From: Maribacter hydrothermalis
Lineage (GTDB): Bacteria; Bacteroidota; Bacteroidia; Flavobacteriales; Flavobacteriaceae
Direction of reading: 5' to 3'
NCBI RefSeq assembly: GCF_001913155.1
Contig: NZ_CP018760.1
Location: 3,410,001 to 3,474,000, forward strand
DNA length: 64,000 nucleotides
Shown: piece by piece, positions 26,486 through 36,618 of the stretch
Position numbering within the stretch: the first letter of the stretch is position 1
How the letters are laid out: the number at the start of each line of letters is the position of its first letter
Position numbers and translations under genes: made by a program
The notes under the pieces: model-generated
The model's database searches: none
The model's input: the letters and a program-made list of their open reading frames with translations, nothing else
What the model was told of the DNA's origin: nothing

Positions 26486-28618
26486 TTAAAAGGCTCCAAT
26501 GTTATAAGTAACTCTTTCCCTTCCATAAAAATCAGTACTACATTTAGAATTTAGTAAAGAGGTATTTTGTCCCATACCAATTAAGGGACTTTCTGGCGAT
26601 AATTGTAATCCACCAATTGAAGTTACATTGTTCAATAATGTTGAAGTGTCCTGGAATAATGGATCTCCACTAATATTGTTAACATCTGCAAAAGAGCTGG
26701 CACTATTTGCGTTTATGTTACCAGAAAAGTGACAATTTTCAAATTTAGTGTTATTATTTAAAGTAAAACCAGCGTGGTTTGTATATAACTCTTTGGATGC
26801 TGAAAAATGGCAATTAATGAATTCGTTATTACTATTGTTTCTATATGCTCTAATGCCATTATCTACATTGTAAAAAGTACAATTTAAAAATCTATTATCA
26901 TTAGTTGGGCCTAAATTTGAAGAACTTTCAGAGAAAATTACACCATATGTTGCATTTTTAACAATTATATTAATATAATCATTGGCCCTTCCTGCATAGG
27001 GCGAGCTTGAGTCTTCACCGTGATCAAGAAATACTAGGCCGCCCCAAACATCATCAATTATAATATCTTTAAAAGTATTACCTGAACTTCCATTAGATGT
27101 TAAAAGATAAGTTAGCGCATCACCTGTCGTGCTGAAAGATCCTTGAATTTTTCCTTTTTCAAATAAATTATTATTGGCATTCGCGTAACTAGTTTCGATA
27201 TTACTATTGATGACATTCCAATTTCTAAAAGTATTGTTTATTGCACCATTTTTGGTTATAAACCCATGCCCACCATGTCTAACATTACTTAATCTATGGC
27301 ATCTATTGTATTCTATTACCAAATTTTGCGATGGTATTCCACTGTCACTGGTAACTAAATAAAAATAATCAGTACCATTTATTGTGTTGTATGAATAAAC
27401 GACATTGTCAGAGTAAGTGCCGGAATTTGCACCTCTAATTTCAAGTGCTTGCTGTTCACAATTTAAGAAACTACAATATTTTACCATTAAATTAGTAGAT
27501 CTTCTATTTGCTACACCTGTACCATGAAATCTATCAGGATTACTTTTGTCCGTTTGTGCTATATCCATTCTACCTTGCTCTACTAAAATAGAATTGATTA
27601 ATTTACAGTTACTAGAGGTTGAATTATAAAGCAGACCAATATCACCGCCTTTTACAATTATATTATGAAACTCTATGTAGTCTCCGGTTATCGTAAAAAA
27701 TATATCATCGCGAATGTATGACTTGTTAAAATAAGGCATTTGGGTATAATCTGGTGTGTTCTGATAATCAAATGCTACATTGTTTGCATATTGTGTTGAA
27801 CCACGTCTATCTCTTGTTTCATTGCTCAATAAGTTTTGGGTTGACGCATCAATATCACCAGGACTATTTTTATATCCAATAAATTTTATTTCACGACCCG
27901 CTGATCCACTTTGATTGAAAGTATAGTTTCCGCCCCCATAATTACCAGCTTTAATATAGATTATGTCACCAGCTTTTGCTGCTTTAAAAGCATGGGAAAT
28001 ATCCCAGGCATTTGCTTCAGATTTTCCTGATGAATTACTTTTTCCACTAGTTGTTACATAATATACGTTTTCACCTGATGTCGGATTCTTATTTTCTGCA
28101 TTACTTATTGTAACTGATCCTTCCTCTGTTGTAACAACACCGTCTTCATTTGTTTCTTCCGCAACATATATAAACGTATCTGTCTCGGCTTCTGAACTTT
28201 CAGTAGATTCTTCGGTAGCTGGTTCACTTTCAGTAGACTTGTCTTCATTTGTAGTGTCAGGTATACTTTCGTTTGTACTATTATCTGTTGGTTCTTCTAC
28301 TACTGTTTGCGGTGTATAGGTAAGTGTGTTATCCGCATTAATAACAATTGTACCAGAAGTAGGTAAGGATGTTTCAACAATTCTGACATTGTTTAAATTA
28401 TCGAAAAGATCATTCTGTAGAACATCAAGAATAATAGCGTTGTTATTTTGTATAAAGAAAGTGTCATCAAACACTCTATTATCTAAACTAGAACTGGAAT
28501 CTGGGTTTTGAACAACATATTCTGATAATAAATCAGAATCTTTACTGCATGAATTTAAAAAAATTAGAAAAAATGATACAAATAATAAGGAAGTGAATTT
28601 TTTTAGGCTAAGTTTCAT
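26486..28618 (-). CDS. surface lipoprotein with right-handed beta-helix (possible polysaccharide-active protein)
   Basis: The protein has 710 residues from the ATG at 28618, which starts directly at the signal peptide; an upstream ATG at 28660 would place 14 residues before it. The lipobox is FLNSC (Cys24). A cadherin-like/Ig segment (about 40-105) contains ILDVLQNDLFDN. It is followed by a Ser/Thr/Glu-rich linker (about 110-155) and then a long right-handed parallel beta-helix (about 180-710) that opens with YYVTTSGKSNSSGKSEANAW and AAKAGDIIYIKAGNY. Its C-terminal YGRERVTYNIGAF is typical of such helices. Many beta-helix proteins of this layout bind or cleave polysaccharides. No lyase active site could be identified by eye. 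It has its own terminator upstream of gmd. Confidence 0.75.
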   Translation of the reverse strand: MKLSLKKFTSLLFVSFFLIFLNSCSKDSDLLSEYVVQNPDSSSSLDNRVFDDTFFIQNNNAIILDVLQNDLFDNLNNVRIVETSLPTSGTIVINADNTLTYTPQTVVEEPTDNSTNESIPDTTNEDKSTESEPATEESTESSEAETDTFIYVAEETNEDGVVTTEEGSVTISNAENKNPTSGENVYYVTTSGKSNSSGKSEANAWDISHAFKAAKAGDIIYIKAGNYGGGNYTFNQSGSAGREIKFIGYKNSPGDIDASTQNLLSNETRDRRGSTQYANNVAFDYQNTPDYTQMPYFNKSYIRDDIFFTITGDYIEFHNIIVKGGDIGLLYNSTSSNCKLINSILVEQGRMDIAQTDKSNPDRFHGTGVANRRSTNLMVKYCSFLNCEQQALEIRGANSGTYSDNVVYSYNTINGTDYFYLVTSDSGIPSQNLVIEYNRCHRLSNVRHGGHGFITKNGAINNTFRNWNVINSNIETSYANANNNLFEKGKIQGSFSTTGDALTYLLTSNGSSGNTFKDIIIDDVWGGLVFLDHGEDSSSPYAGRANDYINIIVKNATYGVIFSESSSNLGPTNDNRFLNCTFYNVDNGIRAYRNNSNNEFINCHFSASKELYTNHAGFTLNNNTKFENCHFSGNINANSASSFADVNNISGDPLFQDTSTLLNNVTSIGGLQLSPESPLIGMGQNTSLLNSKCSTDFYGRERVTYNIGAF

Positions 28619-28678
28619 AGATAATTTTCTGTTAACGCGATTAATAACTTGGGAATTCAAAAATATTTATAAATTTCT

Positions 28679-28775
28679 TTTCATCGTTGAAATTCATTTT
28701 TTTTTCGATGAAATACCCATTTTATACGTGTCAACTTTCGCATTTAGATTTTTGAAACTTTCATATTCGATGAAA
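28679..28775. promoter_or_regulatory. cluster of CGATGAAA motifs upstream of the beta-helix gene
   Basis: The 273-base gap 28619-28891 contains TTTCATCG at 28679-28686 and CGATGAAA at 28706-28713 and 28768-28775. The first two form an 8-base inverted repeat and the last two a direct repeat, in the contexts CGATGAAATACCC and CGATGAAATGCC. One more CGATGAAA (45323-45330) lies in the divergent region before the first AA5 gene. A shared regulator site is possible, but an eight-base motif in AT-rich DNA is weak evidence. Confidence 0.25.
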
Positions 28776-28806
28776 TGCCTTTTTTTTTAACAATTTTAAC
28801 AGAATT

Positions 28807-28869
28807 ATTGAAATTCAACGAGATTTTTAATAAATAGTTATGATATTAAATAACTCATTGAATTTCAAT
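28807..28869 (-). terminator. 16-bp inverted repeat, possible terminator of the type B T9SS protein gene
   Basis: ATTGAAATTCAACGAG (28807-28822) and CTCATTGAATTTCAAT (28854-28869) are inverted. In a minus-strand transcript all 16 positions can pair, one of them as G-U. A smaller AGTTAT/ATAACT stem sits inside the loop. The structure begins 23 bases after the stop of the gene at 28892-34984. The T-run expected straight after the stem is poor; a longer poly-T comes about 20 bases later. The terminator role is therefore only probable. Confidence 0.45.
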
Positions 28870-28891
28870 TTTAACTTAAATAATCAAATTA

Positions 28892-31800
28892 TTACCTAAT
28901 TAAACTAAAGTGACCGTTAAATTGAATTGGTTCACCATCTAATTCATTTATAAAGTCAACTTTAAACCAGTAGTCAGATGAAGTCATTAGTTCATTATTA
29001 TAAGTGCCATCCCAACCTGGACCTAAAGGATCCAGTCTCGATAGTAACTTTCCATGTCTGTCATATATATAAATTTCTATATTAGAAGTTATATTTAAGT
29101 TCTCTAAACCTAATGGTTTCCAGGTTTCATTAGCTCCATCTCCATTAGGACTAAAAAATGTTGGGTAATTGACAATAAGAAATGGTATACTACTTATGGT
29201 GGTTCCACACCCACTTATAGCTCTTACGTAGCCAGTATACAAACCACCATCTACATTTTCAAAAATATTGCTTTCTTGAAAAGGACCCTCCGCACTTGTA
29301 ATGCTATATTCAAATTGCTCAAAAAGTAGTGGGTTGTCGTTAACTATTAAACGGACTCTATTACCGGAATCTAACATATAACCTTCGGCGGTAACCTCAA
29401 CTTCTATTTGCGAAGGTTGCGGGACTTCATTCACTGTTATATTATAGGTGTTTATTCCTCCACATTCTGATGTTGCTCCTATATGATAAACTTGTAAAGA
29501 ATAATTCCCTGGAACTTGAACCTCAAAAATTGCTTCTTCAATACCATCACCATTAGTATCATTATTTGGTGTCCAATCATAACGATAGTCAGTACCTAGG
29601 TCTTCTCCTAAAAATATAGACTCGGTATTTCCACTGCCTTCACATAAACTTAGACTGGTAGGAATATCAAGTATAGGTTCCTGTAAAACCGTTACATCAA
29701 AAAATGTTTCAGCTGTGCAGCTTGCATTTTCTTCTGCTTGCCCAAATATATAAATGGTTTGAGAGGATAATATTTGTTCTCCAGAATTTAAAATAGTGCC
29801 TGTGGCATTGGGACCCGTATAATAATTTTGGTTTTGTCCCAGATCTGGTAAAACATAGAACTCACATGCTTCAACATTTGCTTGTGGTGTTATGGTTGGT
29901 ATTGCCGTTATAATAAGGGTTATTGCAACTCTATCACTTGTACATTGGGAAACTGTGTTATAGATTTCAGTGTAATAAACATAAGTTCCTTCGGTTGTTT
30001 CATTTGGTGTATATGTATCACCAATATTTAGAATATTTCCACCCACGGGAACATTATACCAGTTTATAATATTTCCTAAAGCGGTAGATGGGTCAACCGA
30101 TAAACTGGCTGTTGGGGAACCTTCGCAATTATTTCCGTTTATTGGGTTTGTTGGTGCTGCTAATACAGAACAACTGCAATCTGGGGCCTCAATGGTTATA
30201 GTGCTATCACATCCATTATTACTTACTGTTATTATGATATCTGTATTTGATGGAATACCAACTATTCTATCATTACCAATCACTGTGCCTGCACTTGTAG
30301 TTAAAACACCGGTTAAAGGTTCTAATATAATTTCATAAGTCAATAAATCTGGTGCACAATTTTTTTCGTCTACTACCACTACAGGCGTTGTGTTTATAGC
30401 AACGTCAAAACTGCTTTCATCAGTACAATTGGGTGTTGTACCAGATTCTGCATAAATATAAATAGTTTGTGATGTTGTAATGACATCGCCACTGTTTAGC
30501 ATATTACCAGTTGCGTTAGGCCCTGTATAGTAATTATTTCCTGGACTAAGTGGAAGTAATGTATATGAATCACAAGATGGCGGGGGATTTGCCATTGTAT
30601 CTGCGATTGGGGTATTGTTGATTGTAAGCGTAACTGGTGTTCTTACACTTTCGCATGAGGTTACACTATCAAAAGTTTCAGCGTAATACGTATAAGTACC
30701 CACAGCTGTATCTAATGGTGAAAAAGTAGCGCCAGAAAATAAGAAGTTCCCACCACTTGCAGCGTCATACCAATTAATTGTATCACCTCCTGTAATCGGT
30801 AAATCAACTGATAAGTTGGAAGTCGGAGATCCTTGACAATTGCTTCCATTTAATGGGTTTATTGGAGCGTCTAATGTAGGGCAGTTACAATTTGGTGCAG
30901 TAATTATTAAATTAGTTACACATGCGTTATTTGTAGCTGTTACTGTGATGTCAGTGCCAGCCGGAATATCTGTTACCGTGTCATTACCAACAACGGTACC
31001 AGCAGTGGAAGTCAACGTACCAGTAAACACTTGGAAAACAACTTCATAAGTTGATAAATCTAATGAGCATGTATTAGAAATTGGTATTAAACTAGGGGTA
31101 ATATCAATAGTTACGTCGAAACTGCTTTCATCTGTGCAGTTAGGCGTAGTGCCTGTCTCCGTATATACAAAAATTGTTTGTGATGTTGTTATAACATCCC
31201 CAGCGTTAAGTAAATTACCCGTGCCTCCTGAATTTGTGTAATAATTATTTCCTACAGATAAAGCTGGTAGGGTATACGTATCACAAACGGTTTGGTCGCC
31301 TATAATATCTGCGACAACCGTTGCATTTATTGTAAAAGTTACAGGAACTCTAGTAGCGCTCACACACCCTGATGCTATATTTTCTGCTTCTGCATAATAG
31401 GTATAGGTGTTAGGTAAGGTTTCCGTGGATGTAAATGTAGGTCCAGAAGATAAAGAAATTCCAGCGGTTGCCACATCATACCAATTAATAGTGTCTCCGG
31501 AGCCCATTGGGTCTAAATTCACACTAATGGGAGTGTTAGCAGCTCCTTCACAAATAGAAGCATTAGTTGGGTTAATAGGAGCTGTTGGAATAGTGTTAAA
31601 CGTAATTGTAGCCGTCGTAGCTGGTGCCAACGTTAATACGCAAGAAGAAACACTGTCTTCAATACTAATTATTGACATGGTAACATCTGCTGTGGGGGCA
31701 GGTATTGTCACCGATTGATTACCTGTAGCGTCTAATGCAATTGACGTTGAAGGTGCACCATCTAAACTATACGTAATAATATCATTGGCATCGCCAGTTA

Positions 31801-34800
31801 AATTAAATACAGCATCTTCTCCATCACAAATTAATGCACTTAAAGGAACTGGAGTAACTATTGTTGGTCCTGTGGTTACTGTTAATGTAGCAGGTGCTTC
31901 TTCATAGCATAAGTAATCATCACCAAAAACCCGAACTCTATATTGGTTGTTATTCTGAGCTGCGGTAACTGCAGAAATTGTCATATTTGCTGTGGTGGTT
32001 CCCGAAAATGGAGCTACTTCTGTTAATAAATTAAAAGTAGCGCCGCCATCGGTACTTTCATACCATTCATAAACAATAATCCCGGTAAGTCTATTTGCAA
32101 CGATAGAAAAAGTTACATCTCCACCTTCACAACTGGCTTCATTATTAAATGGGTTAGCTATCACTACAGGGTCTGTGGGCGTAATAACATTTACGGATAC
32201 TGGTGTGCTATAGCCATTAGTTCCTGTTACAAGACCATTAGCGTCGATTATAGGTATACCGTTACCTACAAAATTATCATTATCATCATTGGTGTAACCA
32301 GCTTCAGTAGCGTCTGGGCAACCATCGCCATCCGAATCTGGATCCAAACAATCAGAAATTCCATCACCGTCTGTATCTCTATTTATTCTAATATGGTCAT
32401 AATTACCTGCTAATTGATTATTGATTACATTTCCAGTATGCGTTATGCGAAGTAATAATTCTTGACCAATAGCAGGTGAGCCTGCTGGTACAGTTATATT
32501 AAATGTAAAATCGGTCCACGTTCCATTAGGGGTATCTTCTGGGTTCACGATTATTTGGCTAAGTGAAGTAAAAGAAGCAACCGGTCCATACCCAGCCTCA
32601 ATTAAACTAACACCATCATTCCTATATCCATTTTCATAATCTAGACCATCACCAACAGCTATGGTTATAATGTACGATGATTCTTCCATTAAAATATCGG
32701 ACCTTGTTTGTGTTAAAGAACCGTCACCGTCAATGAATGCAAATGTATCATTTTCATAAGCAGACGGAACAACAATACCAAAAGTAGGGTCGTCTGGTTG
32801 TAAGGTGCCATCGGTAAAATAATTTTGTGAATAGGGTTGACCCGTTCCTAAATCGATATACGAACCAGCATTGACCATATGTGGGCCAGCCCCGTTAGGG
32901 TTACTTGCCACCCAATAATCTATCATTCCAACACCATTAGGGCCAGGACCAGAAGTATAAGGTGCATTTAGAGTAGGAGGGAAGAAAAAGAAATTGTTTC
33001 TTAGAATTTCAAAATTTGCAAATTCTTCAGAAACTGGAGAAGATGTTTGGGTTAATTCACATCCTTCATTAATATCTAATATGCCGTCATTATCATTGTC
33101 TAAATCTAGCCCATCCCAAGCTGTTGCTCCATTCGGTTGAAAATAATAACGATCACCATCAGCTAAGCCATCACCATCTGTGTCGATTATATTGCAAGAA
33201 TTTATAGAATTGTCAAAATAGGCAGCTCTGAGCCCTGTATAACCTGTAGCATTTCCAACATTATAACCAGTTACAAGACCATTTGTAGGGTTTATTCCTG
33301 AACCTTGTAATTGACTACTTCCATTATCTATATGACCTACTTCTGTAACGTCTGGGCAACCATCACCATCACTATCATAATCAATACAATCAGCATTGCC
33401 ATCATTATCTCTATCCCTTAGTAAAGTAATATTGTCATAATCTCCACGACGTTGGTTAAGAATAGCATTTTGCTCATGCCTTATTCGAATTCTAATACCT
33501 TCACCTAAAGCAGGGTCGCCAGGGTTTATTTGTGTAGAAAATGAGAATCTGCTCCAAATACCATTTGGCGTTTGGTCGCTGGTTACGGTTAAACTATTAA
33601 CTAGTACAAAGTTGTTGCCAGGATCTAAATAGCCAATTTCAACTATTGAAGTACCATCATTTCTATAATTATTATTGAAATTACCTATGCCATCACCAAT
33701 GTCTAAACTTAAGATATATGCTCCTAACTCAAAAGAAGCAGAAGATTGTCTTTGACTAATTATACCATCACCATTTATAAAGCCATATTGGTTTCCTTCA
33801 GGGGCATAAAAATAATCATCTATGGAGTTGGGAATGGCTACATTTGCACCTTCACTACTTGTAGAGGTTATTTCCCAACCTTCATGAACTGTGTCACCTG
33901 GTGTTGAAGATTCAAAACTATAATTCAATACGGGGACTTCACAATCATAAATATCTAGAATACCATCATTATCATCATCAAGGTCATTTATATCTAGTAC
34001 ACCATCGAGATCAAAATCTATTATGTTACATGTTATTAAACCAGCGTCAAAAACAGCTTGGGTACTACCAGTGTAACCTTCTGTAGCATTATCTATTGAC
34101 CCATCTCCTGATAATGAAAGTGTACCAGCTAGTAGTCCACCGCCGTCATCGGTATGACCGGCTTCGACTACATCAAAACAACCATCATTGTCAGAATCTA
34201 ATTCCTTACAATTAGAAATACCATCATGATCTGAATCTATAGATAATCGTACAAAATCAACGCCTAACCCAACGGCACTACCCCCAATACCTGTATGGGA
34301 AATTCTTATTAGAATACCTTCGCCTTCAGCAGCATCGCCAGCATTTATTTGAAAGGGAATACTAAATTCGTTCCACCCTTCAACAGTTTCAGTAGGGCCA
34401 TTAATATCTAAAAATGCACCTGGAATAGGTGTGTAGTTAGCATTGTTATCACCATATCCAAGTTCAAGACGTATATTTCCATCATTATAAAATCCTGCAG
34501 GTACGGTAGATCCAATTGGGAAAGGTAAGTCTGCTAGGGCAATTTCAAAAATGTAACTTGTTTCCCTATAAACTGCAAATGCATTGGATGTAGTTAATAT
34601 AATAGTTTCAGCATATGCTTCAATATCAAGATAGTTTCCACCTTCTGCTCCAGGAAATGGACCATCATTTGCAGGTGAAATCGCCACAGAATTATTTACG
34701 ATTCCATCTGAGGATTCAATAGTCCAGTTGGTTAAGCCATTTTCAAAACTAAAATTAGGTATAGTAACCTCACAATCATTACTATCTAAAATACCATCGT

Positions 34801-34984
34801 TATCATCGTCTACATCACATGCATCACCTATACCATCACCATCTGTATCTAAATTTAAAGGGTCAACAGTATTTATACATAAATCTGTAATATCGTCAAC
34901 ACCATCATAATCAGTATCTTGCCCATAAGTGGTAATGGTGAATAGAAGTAGTAAGAATGCTATATATTTTGTTCTCTTTAGCAT
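28892..34984 (-). CDS. giant T9SS type B secreted protein with TSP3 and Ig-like modules
   Basis: The protein has 2030 residues. The signal peptide ends TTYGQ (about residue 22). Two calcium-binding thrombospondin type 3 stretches (DTDGDGIGDACDVDDDNDG type) lead into three repeated modules of about 250-300 residues. Each pairs a jelly-roll-like domain with a DSDGDGCPD-type acidic loop. From about 990 to 1890 there is a series of Ig-like domains with recurring elements such as GNNYYTGPNATGNMLNSGD and SFDVTI. The C-terminus is a type B sorting domain (gliding-motility-associated CHU_C type): FFSPNGDGANETWKPLG, IYIYDRHGKLL, GWDGTYNN and the final SLIR. Such proteins are exported by T9SS and often act as adhesins or mobile surface proteins. 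No catalytic domain is visible. It is separated from its neighbours by a hairpin at each end. Confidence 0.85.
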   Translation of the reverse strand: MLKRTKYIAFLLLLFTITTYGQDTDYDGVDDITDLCINTVDPLNLDTDGDGIGDACDVDDDNDGILDSNDCEVTIPNFSFENGLTNWTIESSDGIVNNSVAISPANDGPFPGAEGGNYLDIEAYAETIILTTSNAFAVYRETSYIFEIALADLPFPIGSTVPAGFYNDGNIRLELGYGDNNANYTPIPGAFLDINGPTETVEGWNEFSIPFQINAGDAAEGEGILIRISHTGIGGSAVGLGVDFVRLSIDSDHDGISNCKELDSDNDGCFDVVEAGHTDDGGGLLAGTLSLSGDGSIDNATEGYTGSTQAVFDAGLITCNIIDFDLDGVLDINDLDDDNDGILDIYDCEVPVLNYSFESSTPGDTVHEGWEITSTSSEGANVAIPNSIDDYFYAPEGNQYGFINGDGIISQRQSSASFELGAYILSLDIGDGIGNFNNNYRNDGTSIVEIGYLDPGNNFVLVNSLTVTSDQTPNGIWSRFSFSTQINPGDPALGEGIRIRIRHEQNAILNQRRGDYDNITLLRDRDNDGNADCIDYDSDGDGCPDVTEVGHIDNGSSQLQGSGINPTNGLVTGYNVGNATGYTGLRAAYFDNSINSCNIIDTDGDGLADGDRYYFQPNGATAWDGLDLDNDNDGILDINEGCELTQTSSPVSEEFANFEILRNNFFFFPPTLNAPYTSGPGPNGVGMIDYWVASNPNGAGPHMVNAGSYIDLGTGQPYSQNYFTDGTLQPDDPTFGIVVPSAYENDTFAFIDGDGSLTQTRSDILMEESSYIITIAVGDGLDYENGYRNDGVSLIEAGYGPVASFTSLSQIIVNPEDTPNGTWTDFTFNITVPAGSPAIGQELLLRITHTGNVINNQLAGNYDHIRINRDTDGDGISDCLDPDSDGDGCPDATEAGYTNDDNDNFVGNGIPIIDANGLVTGTNGYSTPVSVNVITPTDPVVIANPFNNEASCEGGDVTFSIVANRLTGIIVYEWYESTDGGATFNLLTEVAPFSGTTTANMTISAVTAAQNNNQYRVRVFGDDYLCYEEAPATLTVTTGPTIVTPVPLSALICDGEDAVFNLTGDANDIITYSLDGAPSTSIALDATGNQSVTIPAPTADVTMSIISIEDSVSSCVLTLAPATTATITFNTIPTAPINPTNASICEGAANTPISVNLDPMGSGDTINWYDVATAGISLSSGPTFTSTETLPNTYTYYAEAENIASGCVSATRVPVTFTINATVVADIIGDQTVCDTYTLPALSVGNNYYTNSGGTGNLLNAGDVITTSQTIFVYTETGTTPNCTDESSFDVTIDITPSLIPISNTCSLDLSTYEVVFQVFTGTLTSTAGTVVGNDTVTDIPAGTDITVTATNNACVTNLIITAPNCNCPTLDAPINPLNGSNCQGSPTSNLSVDLPITGGDTINWYDAASGGNFLFSGATFSPLDTAVGTYTYYAETFDSVTSCESVRTPVTLTINNTPIADTMANPPPSCDSYTLLPLSPGNNYYTGPNATGNMLNSGDVITTSQTIYIYAESGTTPNCTDESSFDVAINTTPVVVVDEKNCAPDLLTYEIILEPLTGVLTTSAGTVIGNDRIVGIPSNTDIIITVSNNGCDSTITIEAPDCSCSVLAAPTNPINGNNCEGSPTASLSVDPSTALGNIINWYNVPVGGNILNIGDTYTPNETTEGTYVYYTEIYNTVSQCTSDRVAITLIITAIPTITPQANVEACEFYVLPDLGQNQNYYTGPNATGTILNSGEQILSSQTIYIFGQAEENASCTAETFFDVTVLQEPILDIPTSLSLCEGSGNTESIFLGEDLGTDYRYDWTPNNDTNGDGIEEAIFEVQVPGNYSLQVYHIGATSECGGINTYNITVNEVPQPSQIEVEVTAEGYMLDSGNRVRLIVNDNPLLFEQFEYSITSAEGPFQESNIFENVDGGLYTGYVRAISGCGTTISSIPFLIVNYPTFFSPNGDGANETWKPLGLENLNITSNIEIYIYDRHGKLLSRLDPLGPGWDGTYNNELMTSSDYWFKVDFINELDGEPIQFNGHFSLIR

Positions 34985-35138
34985 AGTAGGTTTTTAAATA
35001 TTATTGATTTTCACTCAAAAAAAAAATAATAGGTGTAAAAATAAGAAGCAATTTTTTTAAAAGTTTTTAATATCGCCAAACGACAAATTTAATAGATAAG
35101 ATAATTCGTACTTGCTTTATTTTTAATTGATTATCAAC

Positions 35139-35173
35139 AAAAAGGCCAAGAATGCTATATTCTTGGCCTTTTT
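35139..35173 (-). terminator. Rho-independent terminator of the ugd gene
   Basis: AAAAAGGCCAAGAAT and ATTCTTGGCCTTTTT form a perfect 15-bp stem around a 5-base loop. It lies about 20 bases beyond the ugd stop codon on the minus strand, and its terminal A/T arms give a T-run in that transcript. Confidence 0.9.
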
Positions 35174-35193
35174 GATTTTGAATTATTCAATAA

Positions 35194-36519
35194 TTATCTT
35201 TTACCTATTTGATAATATGTAAAACCTTTATCGCTAAGGTTTAAGGAAGAATATTGGTTTCTGCCGTCAAAAATAACAGGATTTTTTAGCTGAATTTTTA
35301 ATTCTTCAAAATCTGGAGATCTAAATTCTTTCCATTCTGTAAGTAATAATAAGGCGTCAGTGTTTTTTAAAACTTCGTATTTAGAATCAAAATAGGTAAC
35401 ATCTATTAAATCTTTTAAATAAAAGGTTTTTGCTTCGTGCATGGCCTTAGGGTCGTACGCTTGAATTTTAGCGCCTCTTTTTACCAGTTCTTTTATGATA
35501 TATATAGCTGGCGCTTCACGCATGTCATCTGTTTCAGGTTTAAATGCTAGACCCCAAATGGCGAATGTTTTGTTCGAAAGGTCTTCTCCAAAATGTTGTA
35601 TCACTTTATTGGCTATGACAAATTTTTGGTCATTATTAACTTTTTCAACTGCATCTATTAATCTTGGGGTATAACCATGTTGTTGGGCTGTACGCTTTAA
35701 CGCTTTTACATCCTTAGGAAAACACGACCCACCGTAACCGCTGCCAGGATATATAAAACTATATCCAATTCTACTGTCAGAACCAATACCAACTCTAACT
35801 TTATTGACATCTGCCCCAACCAATTCGCAAATATTAGCTATTTCGTTCATAAATGAAATTTTAGTAGCTAACATAGCATTGGCAACATACTTAGTCATTT
35901 CAGCAGATCGCACATCCATTGAAATCATTCTATTTTGTGTTCTAAAAAAAGGAGCATATAAAGATTTCATTTGTTCTTCCGCTTCTTGAGATTCTACCCC
36001 AATAACCACACGATCCGGTTTCATGAAATCGTTAATGGCATCGCCCTCTTTTAAAAATTCAGGATTTGAAACAATTTCAAAAGGGATATCTACTTTTCTT
36101 AAGTCTAAACGTTCTTTAATTTTAGCTTTGACCTTGTCAGCGGTTCCTACTGGTACTGTAGATTTGTCAACGATAACTAATTTTTGCTGCATATGATCAC
36201 CAATGTCAGATGCTACTTGCAATACGTACTGTAAATCGGCAGCGCCATCTTCACCCATTGGTGTGCCAACAGCTATAAAGGCTATATTTGTTTTTTTAAG
36301 ACTACTTGCTAAATCGGTGCTAAAATGTAGTGTTTTGTTGTCTACATTTCTTTTTACCATTTGTTCTAAACCAGGTTCGTATATAGGAATGATACCTTTT
36401 TTGAGATTTCCAATTTTGTCGGTGTCAATATCCACGCAAGTTACGGTGTTACCCATTTCAGCAAAACATGTTCCACTTACTAAGCCTACATAACCAGTTC
36501 CAATAACAGTTAAATACAT
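35194..36519 (-). CDS. ugd: UDP-glucose 6-dehydrogenase
   Basis: This 441-residue enzyme oxidises UDP-glucose to UDP-glucuronate in two NAD-dependent steps. The N-terminal Rossmann motif is VIGTGYVGLVSGTCFAEMG. The conserved VDKSTVPVGTAD and NPEFLKEGDAINDFMKPDR (about 152-170) follow. The catalytic cysteine lies in YPGSGYGGSCFPKD (Cys266). The C-terminal UDP-binding part contains WGLAFKPETDDMREAPA. The gene is flanked by strong hairpin terminators on both sides, so it is its own transcription unit. UDP-glucuronate can feed the CapI-like epimerase encoded at 38031. Confidence 0.95.
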   Translation of the reverse strand: MYLTVIGTGYVGLVSGTCFAEMGNTVTCVDIDTDKIGNLKKGIIPIYEPGLEQMVKRNVDNKTLHFSTDLASSLKKTNIAFIAVGTPMGEDGAADLQYVLQVASDIGDHMQQKLVIVDKSTVPVGTADKVKAKIKERLDLRKVDIPFEIVSNPEFLKEGDAINDFMKPDRVVIGVESQEAEEQMKSLYAPFFRTQNRMISMDVRSAEMTKYVANAMLATKISFMNEIANICELVGADVNKVRVGIGSDSRIGYSFIYPGSGYGGSCFPKDVKALKRTAQQHGYTPRLIDAVEKVNNDQKFVIANKVIQHFGEDLSNKTFAIWGLAFKPETDDMREAPAIYIIKELVKRGAKIQAYDPKAMHEAKTFYLKDLIDVTYFDSKYEVLKNTDALLLLTEWKEFRSPDFEELKIQLKNPVIFDGRNQYSSLNLSDKGFTYYQIGKR

Positions 36520-36548
36520 TTAAGTTTATTTATATAGCAAAGTTGTAA

Positions 36549-36596
36549 AAATAAAACGAATCATTCTTTTATAGTAAAGAATGATTCGTTTTATTT
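36549..36596 (-). terminator. strong hairpin terminator after the TviB-like gene
   Basis: A perfect 21-bp stem (AAATAAAACGAATCATTCTTT and its complement) surrounds a 6-base loop and ends in a T-rich arm. It lies 22 bases after the stop of the gene at 36619-37893 and just before ugd. With perfect arms on both strands it may also act as a processing or stabilising structure. Confidence 0.85.
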
Positions 36597-36618
36597 AATT
36601 ATTAACTTTTTAGGTGTA

